Source: Sabellastarte sp. h YS-2021
Taxonomy: Eukaryota; Annelida; Polychaeta; Sabellida; Sabellidae
Reading direction: 5' to 3'
Length of the DNA: 64,000 nt
Assembly: GCA_964017235.1 (NCBI GenBank)
Contig: OZ024931.1
Span: 96,676,221 to 96,740,220 of the forward strand
Below, piece by piece: positions 52,755 to 63,669 of this stretch. The notes below the pieces were generated by a model. The model was not told the origin of the DNA. It did not search any database and saw nothing but the letters and a program-made list of their open reading frames with translations. A program made the position numbers and the translations under genes. Each line of letters begins with the position of its first letter. Position 1 is the stretch's first letter.

Positions 52755-55674
52755 GGGCCGGTTTCATGAAAGGACTTAAAGGGTTATTACACCCCCAAAA
52801 CAAAAGGCCTTTAAAATATTTATTATAATATGGTAAATCATTTCCCCAAAGAGAATTTTGAAACACAGCTTAATTACTGAGTAATGAGCAATTAAAGAAA
52901 ATACACCTTTGCCATATATGGCAAAACTGAGCACAAGCCACGGAAATTGCCGAGTGCACTGCTGTAGTAGTGGGTGTGTGCACTGACGTCATGATGGCCC
53001 ATGTATTTTCTCTGTTTTTTGCACCGGTAAGTCATTCAGATATAGAAGCTTAGATATACTTGAAATGGCCTCATTTTAAAACTGAGAAAGAGAACCAAGA
53101 TACTATACATACTGTGCTTCATCGTGGCCTTATGTTTAAGACTGTAAAAAGATTAAATAACCTGACAAAATGATGATAAAAGTAATAAAACTGACCCATT
53201 AATTGTGGTGGTTTTACCACCACAGTTAACACAGAGAGAATTGTAAAAAAGGACATTAGATGCATGATTTAATCAGGTTTCCATTACTATACATTACTAC
53301 ATAACAAAGTACATTAAGGGTGACCTAACAAGAAAGTTTATTTTGTAAGTTATAAACATTCTGTTATCAGATTTGTGTGTGCTTCAAGGTATCAAAGACT
53401 CCAAGTATAGTTCAGTGCAGTACTGGCAAGTGTTTTTTTTCCTGTTCATCACACACACTGTGTGATCAGCTGAAGAAAATATCATTTTGTTCCTGTATCT
53501 CATGGTTTGATGTGGAATATTGAAAATATACTGGTCATTTTGGTCATGTTATAAGTATTAATTATAATGATATTGAGGAGTCTTCTAATTTTTACTGTTT
53601 TGTATATTTCATAATTCTAAATTGAAATGAGATATTGTATATCGAATTTATAAAGTTATATAAAAGTTATTACCACTACATATAAATTTAAGTAAGTACA
53701 TCACAGTAATGCCACAAATAATAATTTTCATCCAAATGCAATTTCCAGTTTTGTTCATAGGGTCACATCAGTATCTATCCAAAACATTTCCATCTAAGTG
53801 AATTTTTACTGCAATATGAAAATTACACATTTTACCCTGAAGAATTTTTTGTTTAAAATTAGAGTTTAAAAAATGAATTCCCAGTATGTATCCTTATCCA
53901 GTTTAGTTATACACTTCACACATACAGGTGATGATACAAATATGAGACAATATTTAGTAATAATTTATTTAGTAATAAATACTAGGCTCCACCACATAGG
54001 ATATGGTTTGAACACAGGTAAGAAAAAAACATAGTATTGAACTGCTCATTTCTCAAAAACTAGCAGTTATATGACCATCAATAATTCAGTCCATATGAAT
54101 TCCATTATCTCATAAACTTATTTTTATCAGAAGAAATACTGAGGAAAATTCAGATGTCTTAATCTTCTTTGTAAATTTTTTAAAAGGGGCCAAAACTGGA
54201 CAAAATAACTACTTGTCATATACAAATCCTTTTTACATATTTATTTCAATGGCTATTGAGTTATTATATTTTATTATTTCAATGGAAATAACAAAAATAT
54301 AATCAAAGTCACTGCAAAAATCTCTTTTACAAGGTTTTTCCCATTGCACAACACTTGTAAAACATTACAAATGTATATATTTGCTAAATTCTTCTAAATT
54401 CTACACATTCACATCTAAATTCTTCTCTTTTTTGTATCTGGTAGTTAGTAAAGTTAGTAAATCATCTTATTTTCATCTTCACTAAACATTATTTATGTTA
54501 AGAACATAACTTTGTTATATCACCTTTTATTAAGGATATGTCCTGCTGTATCTTTCTACTTGCAATTTTTCAGTACTGTATGTAAAGTTATTCTGTTTTT
54601 ATATACTTAAAAAGGGCCAGTTTTTATTTTTTTTCCTTCTGACATTTATCTTATACATTTATTCTGATAAAAAAATACTTTTAAATTAAATGATCCTGAA
54701 AATAAGACATGTATACTGTATTAAATACAGACATGCATTGAGATAGGCTATAGCCAGATTCTCTAGTTGGGCACTGCTGACGTAAGAGCACCTGTTTACT
54801 GGTGAATTTGCCGAAGTGAGAAGTGTGTGCTGTTTCCTTGACAGGCCTGTAATAAAAGTCATTTTATAAATTGTGTGGTTTGTTTTGGGAGGTCTAACTG
54901 TGGGTAATGTATATAAATACATTAGTTGAGTTGATTACAAGAAAAAAAAGATATAGTAATTTTTGGAGGATAGTAACCCTTTAAGTCTGGTCTCAGGCTC
55001 AAATCTGAGACTTTGGGCTCAAATATTGTAAATATTTTGCTGAGTCTGTGGACTCAGACTCAAAGCATTTCACAAACAGGCTCAACTTGAGATTTGGCTC
55101 AGTCTTGGGCTCAATTTTGAGCCCACCAAGGAGGTGTCTCAAATTTTGAGTCCAAAGTTTGTCATCCAAATACTTGTGTATAAAGCAATATAATTTGCAT
55201 GAAAATGAATTTGTTGAATCTTGAAATATTATATTTTTATTTTGCTTACTAATTACAATTACATATTTAATATTCATAATAAGAAAAGTCAATGGAATTG
55301 ACATGCTTTTTTGACCGTTGTCAAGTGACTAGTCTCAAGAGTGGACTCAAAGCTTAACTCAGTCTCAGTTGAGTCTCAAACAATTGGCTTGTTACCAATA
55401 ATATTATATCAATTTTTTTCATGTGTTATCAGGGTTAATGCAATCTAAATCGATAATGATGATGAAATAAATGCACTTGCATAAAAAACAAACCAAGGAA
55501 GCATCTTAAATGAAATTTAAAAGTTGAGACTATGACTTGAGACCAGTCTCAGCTGAGTCACCTTTTGTGAAACCAATTTGAGCCAAAAACTCAGCCGAGA
55601 CAAAAGTCTCAGATTTGAGACCCAGACTCAGGCCAAAACTGGTCTCAAACTGAGACTTTTCATGAAACTGGCCC
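52755..55674. mobile_element. TIR element (second copy of the 6785-7500 family), CAG duplication, itself interrupted
   Basis: 'GGGCCGGTTTCATGAA' on the left and its inverse (one mismatch, 'aaactggccc') on the right, with CAG at 52752-52754 and 55675-55677. Only 25 bases lie left of the inner insertion at 52780. The rest (54985-55674) aligns with the interior of 6785-7500. Confidence 0.8.
52780..54980. mobile_element. TTAA-flanked element, piggyBac-like, non-autonomous
   Basis: 2.2 kb bounded by TTAA (52776-52779 and 54981-54984). The imperfect inverted ends are 'AGGGTTATTACACCCCC' and, reversed at the right, 'AGGGTTACTATCCTCC'. The unoccupied copy of the host MITE has a single 'cttaag' here (near 6803), confirming the target. 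No transposase frame is visible in AT-rich interior sequence. TTAA duplication suits piggyBac or Kolobok-type mobilisation. Confidence 0.75.
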
Positions 55675-55677
55675 CAG

Positions 55678-55961
55678 GAGATTTGTGTGTACAACAGATA
55701 ATGGGGGAACAGTCATAGGGGATAACAGGAAACAGTTACAGAAGTAAACCAAAATATAAATCATGTAAAATGTGTGAGAAAATTACACTGTTCTATATAA
55801 TTTGGTGTTTCAAGTTTTTGTAACAGAGAATCATAATGCCCTCATGCAAAGTACATCAATTTCAGGTCTTCATGGTGAGCTATGTGTCACATACATATGT
55901 ATTAAATTCAAATGAGTAATTGATTAAATTGACCACTTAATTAATTTATTAATTAATCTTT
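55678..55961. other. Gypsy 3' untranslated region, right part
   Basis: AT-rich non-coding DNA leading to the purine tract. Confidence 0.5.
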
Positions 55962-55971
55962 AAAAGGGGGC
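55962..55971 (+). promoter_or_regulatory. Polypurine tract
   Basis: 'aaaaggggg' ends two bases before the 3' LTR TG, the standard plus-strand primer position. Confidence 0.75.
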
Positions 55972-55972
55972 A

Positions 55973-56120
55973 TGTAGCATAATTATGGTTCCTAGTGTAC
56001 CTTATGAACAATACTCTTTAATGCTGTTACACCAGTCAGTTGTTTGTCTGAGCTTATAGAATAAAGTAGTGCTTTGAGGATCAGTGTTTCTCTCCACACA
56101 AAATAGTTAAAAACATTACA
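55973..56120 (+). repeat. Gypsy 3' LTR
   Basis: 148 bp. It differs from the 5' LTR by very few bases (for example 'tgtagc' against 'tgtaac' at the start). It ends 'aaaacattaca', followed by the 5-bp duplication. Confidence 0.9.
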
Positions 56121-56125
56121 TCTCC

Positions 56126-57581
56126 TTCCAGAGGTTTTTCAAACAATTTGCAGCAGGTGGCACTGGCCTCAAATAGATCTATTTGCCACGAGGTTCAACA
56201 ACAAGTAACCTCTTTTTGTGTCACCGGTAACGGATCCCCTGGCCTCAGCAGTGGATGCACTCAGTTTGCCATGGGAGGATCTGGACGCATATGCCTTCCC
56301 ACCAGCAGCAATCTTGGGCAAAGTGGTGGGAAAGTTACAGGACTGTCCTTGCCAAAGGATCATTCTGATTGCCCCAGGATGGCCCAACATGCCTTGGTTT
56401 TGGGATCTAGTGGCCATTTCCAGCCAAATCCCACTGAGCCTGCCCAATCTGCCCAACCTTCTAACACAGCCCTTCAATCAGATCCCTCACAGAAATCTGA
56501 CAAACCTAAATCTCCATTCATGGTTCCCAGAGCCTCAGCAATCTAGGAGCAAGGCTTCTCTAAGGCAGTGGCAGCAATAATTGAGGCTCCTCAAAGGAGA
56601 TCAACCAGATCCGTCTATGAGGCAAAGTGGACCATTTTACAAAGTGGTGCCTCAGCAATCAGGTGAACTTCAGGGCACCCCCTGTAAAGTCAGTAGCTGA
56701 CTTCCTTATGTACCTATTTCAGGGCAGGAAAGTTGCAACCTACCACCATTGATGGTTACAGGTCAGCCATTGCTGATAAACTGGGAAACTCGCCCATTAA
56801 TGATGAAAATCTCACTCGTCTCCTTGATATTTTCCACAGAGACAGACCCAAAGGACGGAGGGGGATCCCATTTTGGAACCTTTCCCTGGTGTTGCACCAG
56901 CTGACAAAACCTCCTCTTGAACCAATTAAAGAGGTCTCCTTGAAGCACTAGACCTTCAAGACTGTTTTCCTCTTGGTCCTTGGGTCGGGCAAACGCAGTA
57001 GTGAGATTCAAGCTTGGCAAAACAAAAACATCAGACACCAGTCGGACTGGTGTAAGGTGTCCCTGTACCCATCTCCCAGCTTTCGGTCAAAGAATCAGCT
57101 GGCCAAAGAGGGTCCAGACAGTGTGGCCCCAGTGGTTATACCAGCCCTGGCCCCAACTCTGGATAGATCCCTCAAGTCTGACAGGGCCCTCAGTTTGGTC
57201 AGAGCATTGCGCTACTATTTGGACAGGACCTCAGACCTCAGGCAGAATAAGGAGTTGGTCTTTGTCTCCTTTACGAAAGGTTTTGACAAGGACATCTCAC
57301 CTGCCACTATCTCCTCTTGGATCAAGCAAACTGTGATCCTATGTTATGAGCTCTCAGATCAAGAGGCCATCACCTTACATCGGGTTAAAGCCCATGGTGT
57401 CAGGGCCTTTGCTGCTTCAAAGGCCTCCCAGTCGGGGGTTTCCCTTGAGCAGAGCTTATCAGCCTGCCATTGGAAGTCGCATAACACCTTCACAAAATTC
57501 TACCTGAAGGATGTGGCTTGGGCTGACTCAGACCTCTATCACCTGGGACCTGTAGTGGCTGCTCAACAGATCCACCAGTAG
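56126..57581 (+). pseudogene. DIRS family II tyrosine recombinase and RT-ORF tail, broken
   Basis: The RT-ORF tail is readable in one frame near 56218-56580 ('VDALSLPWEDLDAYAFPPAA', 'MPWFWDLVAISSQ'). The recombinase reads 'SVYEAKWTI' near 56615, then frameshifts near 56635 and 56730. 'TIDGYRSAIADKLG' follows, with a TAG stop near 56950. The C-terminal 200 codons (56973-57581) are open: 'LGSGKRSSEIQAW', 'KAHGVRAFAASKA' (HxxR kept), 'ACHWKSHNTF' and 'FYLKDVAWAD' (Tyr kept). It is close to copy 1 but cannot make a full protein. Confidence 0.85.
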
Positions 57582-57870
57582 CCCATATTTTTGAGAAGAT
57601 ATGTACATATGTAAATAGTTTGTACATAATTAAATAAAATAAAAAAACTAAATCATAAAAAGACAAAAAAAAAAGTGATGTGCTTCCTTCGGGAGGTTTA
57701 TTTCCTTCTTATGGGATTGAACTCATCCCTCTCTTCCCTTACCTCAGTGCAGGTCTGTTGAAAAAGGGGGGCAACATCCGTACAGCCCCGGGTAACCAGC
57801 TGCTGGCTACCGATCATGACTTTCAAGGGTTTCCCGAGCTCATGGTCGACCCAGGCCTGGAGAAAAATTG
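57582..57870. other. DIRS family II copy 2, 3' untranslated region
   Basis: Shares 'actcatccctctcttccc' and neighbouring segments with 34680-34720. It leaves homology near 57870. Confidence 0.55.
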
Positions 57871-58230
57871 GTTATTGTACTTAGGTTTAGCGTTCGCTAC
57901 GCCACTACCGCCGCCGCCATCGCGCGTAGAGATTTTCGGCGTTAACGCTCTAAGAGGAAAACGACAGCAGCTAGGTTTACCAAATTTGCGGGATATCTTC
58001 ATTGGGGGGTAAGCTTCTCTGGGAAGGAAAATGGCCTCATTCTGAAAAACAAGATGGCCGCCAAGGGCATTTCTTTGAAAATAATCGACATTTTTCTACT
58101 GGCTGTTTCTCACAGGTAGAAGGTTGAATCTCTTCATAGTTGATATGTATAACAGATATACATGTCCTCTACAACCTCGCACACATTTGACCTTGAAGCT
58201 CTTAATTCAAGGTTATCCACGGAGTGCCGA
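57871..58230. mobile_element. Left part of an insert in the DIRS 3' UTR
   Basis: Non-DIRS sequence that begins between 57860 and 57890 and includes 'ccgccgccgccatcgcgcg'. It leads into the tandem array. DIRS sequence resumes at about 60066 ('gagttcacttatgtccctag'). Ends and class are unclear. The arrangement resembles array-bearing bivalve elements. Confidence 0.5.
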
Positions 58231-59995
58231 AGTAATCCACACAGCGGACTTTAAAAGTGCCTATATCTCCCTTATTATTGGTCCTAGAGCTTTGCAATGT
58301 GAAACCAACCTATAGGAAATCATGTGCTGCGAATCTTCTGATGTTGTCAGAATTGACCTTGGACCCCTCCTTCAAGGTCAAAGGATAGCCAAAGCTAAAA
58401 GTTCTTATAACTCGCTTATTATTGGTCCTACAGGTTTGGGATGGTAAATCAACATATAGGAAATGATGGGCTGGGAATCTTTCTGTGTGGTCGGATTTGA
58501 CCTTGGGCCCCTCCTTCAAGATCAAACGAGGATAGCCAAAGTTAAAAGTGCTTATAACTCACTTATTATTGATCCTAGAGGTTTGGGATGGTAAACCAAC
58601 ATATAAGAAATCATGGGCTGGGAATCTTTCTGTGTGGTCGGATTTGACCTTGGGCCCCTCCTTCAAGGTCAAACGAGGACAGCCAAACTTAAAACTGCTT
58701 ATAACTCTCTTATTATTTGTCCTACAGGTTTGGGATGGTAAACCAACATATAGGAAATCATGGGCTAGGAATCTTCTGGTGTGGTCGGATTTGAGCTGGG
58801 GCCCCTCCTTCAAGGTCAAACGAGGATAGTCAAAGTTAAAACTGCTTATAACTCGCTTATTATTGGTCCTAGAGGTTTGGGATGATAAACCAACATATAG
58901 GAAATCATGGGCTGGGAATCTTTCTGTGTGGTCGGATTTGACCTTGGGCCCCTCCTTCAAGGTCAAATGAGGACAGCAAAACTTAAAACTGCTTATAACT
59001 CACTTATTATTGATCCTAGAGGTTTGGGATGGTAAACCAACATATAGAAACTCATGGGCTGGGAATCTTTTTATGTGGTCAGATTTGACTTTGGGCCCCT
59101 TGTTCAAGGTCAAAAGAGGATAGCCAAAGTTAAAATTGCTTATAACTCACTTATTATTGCTCCTAGAGGTTTGGGATGGTAAACCAACATATTGGAAATC
59201 ATGGGCTGGGAATGTTTTGGTGTGGTCGGATTTGACCTTAGACCCCTCGTTCAAGGTCAAACAAGGATAGCCAAACTTAAAAGTGCGTATAACTCACTTA
59301 TTATTGGTCCTAGAGGTTTGGGATGGTAAACCAGCACATAGGAAATCATTGGCTGGGAATCTTCTGGTGTGGACGGAATTGACCTTGGGCCCCTTCTTCA
59401 AGGTCAAATGAGGACAGCCAAAGTTAAAAGTGCTTATAACTCGCTTATTATTGGTCCTAGAGGTTTGGGATGGTAAACCAACATATAGGAAATCATGGGC
59501 TGGGAATCTTCTGGTGTGGTCGGATTTGACCTTGGGCCCCTTCTTCAAGGTCAAATGAGGACAGCCAAAGTTAAAAGTTCTTATAACTCGCTTATTATTG
59601 GTCCTAGAGGTTTGGGATGGTAAACCAACCTATAGACAATCATGGGCTGGGAATCTTCTGGTGTGGTCGGATTTGACCTTGGGCCTCTTCTTCAAGGTCA
59701 AACAAGGATAGCCAAAGTTAAAAGTTCTTATAACTCGCTTATTATTGGTCCTAGAGGTTTAGGATGGTAAACCAACATATAGGAAATCATGGGCTGGGAA
59801 TCTTCTGGTGTGGTCGGATTTGACCTTGGGCCCCTTCTTCAAGGTCAAACAAGGATAGCCAAAGTTAAAAGTGCTTATAACTCGCTTATTATTGATCCTA
59901 GAAGTTTACAGTACGAAACCAACTCATACGAAATCTTGGGCTAGGAATTTTCTGATGTTAGATTTGACCTTGGGCCCCTCCAAGGTCAAACGGTG
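58231..59995. repeat. 147-bp tandem array, about 12 copies
   Basis: Units repeat 'cttattattggtcctagagg', 'tttgggatggtaaaccaac', 'aaatcatgggctgggaatct' and 'gaccttgggcccctccttca'. The spacing of 'cttattattg' (58414, 58562, 58709, 58856, 59003) gives about 147 bp. As 147 is a multiple of 3, some minus-strand frames stay open over several units (58559-58966, 59294-59554). I regard these as repeat by-products. Confidence 0.85.
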
Positions 59996-60127
59996 GTTCA
60001 CTGGCTTTGGTGAGTTGTCTTTTCGGTGGATACAAATTTGCATTGGTCTCCGATGCGTAGGTCAAGTTTTGTTTATGAGTTCACTTATGTCCCTAGTAAC
60101 TTACCCGCCAACCAAGCGGTAGTTATT

Positions 60128-60503
60128 CAGCAATTGTCCATTGGATAGGATGTATTAACGCAATAAAATTGCAAATTTTATAAACAAATTAAATTTTTGT
60201 AAGTTAATATTCTATCCAATGGACACACAAGACCCTCTCAGCCGGCCCCGCTATCGGCTTACTAAGGGCCTAATAGGTTTAGACAATGAAAAAGATGCTA
60301 TGACGTCACGCTGTCTAGACAGGAAGGAAGTATGATGTGCCACCTGGAGAGTGCATAGTACTGGAACCGGCCGGCCGGGGGAAACACAGGACATCTTTTT
60401 CTGATATTTGGCGGGCTGGTCTGCGCAGGCCGGATTAGCAATTGTCCATTGGATAGGGTATTAACTTATAAAAATTTAATTTACTTGTTAAATTTGCAAT
60501 TTT
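60128..60503. repeat. DIRS family II copy 2 complementary region and right terminal repeat
   Basis: 60128-60225 corresponds to 34918-35010 ('attgtccattggataggatg', 'cgcaataaaattgcaaattt'). The right repeat follows with 'gctatgacgtcacgctgtct' and ends 'aatttgcaatttt' at 60503. It is slightly diverged from copy 1. Confidence 0.8.
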
Positions 60504-60504
60504 G

Positions 60505-61075
60505 GGGTTCTTTGCATTCCAAACCCCTGCATGGATTGGAGCTGATTAGCTTTTCCATGATACCTGGAAACAAGTGTTGCCATGGCACAAGTGTTGCCAT
60601 ATCAAAATTTGTTTCTGTTTCTTGGACCTGAATATTTTTATGGGTTCTTTACATTTCATATCACTACACTGACTGGAGCTGATTAGCTTTTTAGCAATAC
60701 CTGGTAACACGTGTTGCCATGAGTTTTTTCTGCTTCTTGGACTTGTAAATATTTTTATGGGTTCTTTGCATTCCATACTGCTGCACAGACTGGAGCTGAT
60801 TAACTTTTACTTGGACTTATAAATAAATATTAACTTTATTTGGACTTATAAATAAATATTTTTATGGGTTCTTTGCATTCCATACCACTTGCACGGACTG
60901 GAGCTGATTAGTGTTTTGGGAATACCTGGCAACAAGTGTTGCCATGGGAACAGTTTTTTCTGCTTCTTGGACATGTAAATATTTTTATGGGTTCTTTGCA
61001 TCCATACCGCTGCATGGACTGGAGCTGATTAGTTTTATATCTGGCATCGGCAACACTTTTTTCTATTTCTAGGTT
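60505..61075. repeat. Tandem array, about 125-bp unit, about five copies
   Basis: Units contain 'tatgggttctttgcattcca', 'gactggagctgattag', 'acaagtgttgccatgg' and 'tctgcttcttggac'. Unit length varies because of small internal duplications (for example 'acttataaataaatatt'). Confidence 0.75.
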
Positions 61076-61774
61076 GTGGATATAAAAAGTCCAGAAGATA
61101 ACCTGCACACTCCACAAAATCAGATAATGATTTCGCTCATTTGCTGTCCCACAAAATGGCAGACAAATATAAGTAAATCCTTCTTACCTCCATGAATAGA
61201 GGAGGCAGACAGGACTCATCTTGCACAATGCGTTAACTTGTATGGGCATATGACTAGCAGTTTAACTGTAGGTTACCAAAATGATACTTTATTGAATTTT
61301 CTGCTGACATCTATAGAAAACTATGTGACTATGTAACTTTGTGTGTTTGCCTCTGTTTGTCTGTGTGCATTTGTCATAACTTGTACAACAAATATTGTCA
61401 TTGTCTGACAAATGAGTGTTGAAAAATCCCAAGTAGAAAAAAGCTGCAGAAAAATTCACCTTAGAAAACTAGTGTATCAACAAATAATCCTAGTAGAAAA
61501 ATGCCCAAACCTATGTTATATTTTGAATACTACTTGGCAGTGTTTGTGTAAATGTGTTATGTACTATTTAGTTAGAGGGATTTTATACTGAGGTATTTTG
61601 TACTGCAGGTTTTTACAGAGGCTTTTTTCTGCCGGATTATTTTATAGTTTACCTGACCATCATTACAATATATTAAGTGTTTTGCTAAGATTGGCATTTT
61701 GTCTTCCCTGTCCCATAAAATGGCCAGCATTTTGCCCTCCCCTGCAATTTTGACTGACATTTTGTCCACTGGCA
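61076..61774. other. No recognisable feature
   Basis: AT-rich DNA with scattered 'cccacaaaatgg' and 'cccataaaatgg' motifs. No gene found. Confidence 0.35.
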
Positions 61775-61992
61775 TTTTATTGCGTAAAATACCCTTATCT
61801 TATCCTCACTCGTGCTTGCGTGTCAGCGGGAGCAAACATGGACGACCAAATGAGAATATTTTTTAAATAAATATTCTTGTTCGTAGTACTATGGATGCAT
61901 GAGTGCACATGCGCATGCACCAGAAAAACACCCCAAGAAGCCTCACAGGGAGTGAACATCGTAAGCAAATATTGTTTACCGCAAATTCTACA

Positions 61993-63660
61993 ATGCCAGA
62001 AGGACGGATAAAAAATAAAGGTCAAAAGCTGGCTGTTGGTTGTCGCCACACACAGTTTTTGAGTGGGATCATCGTTTCTGTGTCTCATGTAGAGAGAAGA
62101 ATAAAGGTGATGACGTTTATGTTACATCTAAGGAAGATGATTGCTTTGTTTGCCTCCAATTCACGGCAGAACAATGGAAAAAGCTGAAAGCTAAGAAGGT
62201 GTACGAAAAGAAGAAGAGTTCAAAAGAATCCATCTCTAAAGAGGTTGAGGATTTTCTTCTAGGGACTGATGATATTCAGCCCTCTCCAGTTACAGCTACA
62301 AAAGAAAAATTTGCATCTAACCTTCCTTCAACTGTTTCCAATGCTTCATCGGTGTCCAATTCTTCAAATGACCCCTTACAGCTTATACTAGCACGTCTAG
62401 AAGCTATGCATGGTCGACTAGCAGTTTTAGAAACTAAATCTGCAGAAAGTGCAACCTCTTATGGGGTTTATGGAGTAGAATCGTCGTTGTGGTGAAGAAA
62501 CTGCTACAAGGTCTGTCTTTGTGACTAGAGAAGAAGACAGTCATGGAGTGGGTAATGATGATGTTGAGCAAAGAACGCATCACAAATGAGCGCGTTCGCA
62601 GTCTCCTCATTCTGAACACAAATTTTCTACAAAAGAGGAAGAAATTGATGAAGATCCATCTTACAGGCAGTTCTTGGCATCAGTAAGGGGCCTCTTAGAT
62701 CTTACAACCCCAGAAGAATATAAAGAGGTCCCTTCTAAGATCTTTGGGTCTAAAGACAGGAAAAACAAGCAAGCAGTGTTGCCCATGTGTTTGCCTCCAG
62801 TGGAGGAAATAAACTCTGGATGGATAGAGTTAGAAAAGACAGTTGCAGGAAATCCCTCGGGAAAATGGTGGGAGACTCCACTCAGCACCTTTCAATACTG
62901 ACACCTTCCTTCCTTATACTAGGCCCAATATGAAGTTTTACAGATCTACAACATCTGATTTCTCGACGTCAGCACCCAAATGCCAGGATTCATTCAAATC
63001 TGTTTGCTCCAAGTCTACCTCAGCACCATCTTACATCTCGGTACCCACTTGTCAGTTCACAACCATGGAATCTGTGAAACGCAAGCATGTGCAAGTCCTG
63101 GGTTTTGTAAGCCATTTCATCAGGGCGTTAGAGAAGTGTGCTTCTAATATGAAGGATTTGTTGCAATCCTGTGTTGGATCTGTGGATGATAGTTTAAATA
63201 AAGACATAGAGGAGTTACTCTCTTATATTCAGCTGCAATATTCCACCATTGCTTCTATTGAAAGGGCTCTGGAGACTGTGATAGAAGCCTCCATGACAAT
63301 GTCTTGCAATATGTAGTTAGCAAGGAGGGATACTATTTTGAAGTACTCAGCCCCACACTTGCACGAGCATGACAGGAATCATCTTAGGAGATCTGGTTTC
63401 ACTTCTATGGATCTTTTCTCACCATCAGTATTAAACAACGTTGAGACTAAGTATGAATGCAGTCACTCTCCCAAGAGGCAGAAGATGGATTCAAAGCCTA
63501 TTTTCAACTCAAGGAAAGGAAGATCTGATTACAGTGCTTCTTCATTTCCAAATACCAGTTCAAAAGTTGTTTTCGTGGCCAACAGGATAGTAAGCCACAA
63601 TACAAGTCCACAGTGCCTAACAGAGGAGATCGTGATGGAAGAAGAAAATGACTATATAAA
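61993..63660 (+). pseudogene. DIRS family III Gag, multiple frameshifts
   Basis: From an ATG at 61993 ('MPEGRIKNKGQKLAVGCR') the frame shifts near 62055 into 'HTVFEWDHRFCVSCREKNKG', then 'DCFVCLQFTAEQWKKL'. This is the same Cys/His N-terminal module as in the Gag at 22274. A coiled-coil-like 'LILARLEAMHGRLAVLETK' follows. Further blocks in other frames are 62650-62900 ('FLASVRGLLDLTTPEEYKEV'), 62843-63316 ('HVQVLGFVSHFIRALEKCA') and 63338-63560. Breaks occur near 62470, 62590, 62880 and 63316. Confidence 0.7.
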
Positions 63661-63669
63661 AGAAATGGA

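Larger units (their letters stand above)
46903..56120 (+). mobile_element. Ty3/Gypsy LTR retrotransposon, inserted in DIRS copy 2
   Basis: 148-bp LTRs (46903-47050 and 55973-56120) begin TG and end CA and are nearly identical. They are flanked by a 5-bp duplication 'tctcc' (46898-46902 and 56121-56125). A tRNA primer site follows the left LTR and a purine tract precedes the right one. The order is gag, protease, RT, RNase H and integrase (GIY-free, DDE), the classical Gypsy order. Two secondary insertions (48168-49385 and 52755-55674), three stops and a frameshift inactivate it. Without the insertions it is about 5.1 kb. The short LTRs and compact size suggest a Mag-like lineage. Confidence 0.88.
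46650..60503 (+). mobile_element. DIRS family II copy 2, 5'-truncated, with large nested insertions
   Basis: Pieces are RNase H (46655-46902), DIRS linker and recombinase (56126-57581), 3' UTR (57582-57870 and 60066-60127), complementary region and right repeat (60128-60503). A Gypsy element splits it at a 5-bp duplicated site. A 2.2-kb tandem-repeat-bearing insert splits the 3' UTR. The 5' end, gag and RT are missing. Sequence is close to copy 1 but with several stops and frameshifts. Confidence 0.8.

Noticed and set aside
58559-59554. Minus-strand open frames with a 49-residue repeat
   Set aside because: They result from the 147-bp array (49 codons per unit), are broken at several units, and lie in an insert of repetitive DNA.
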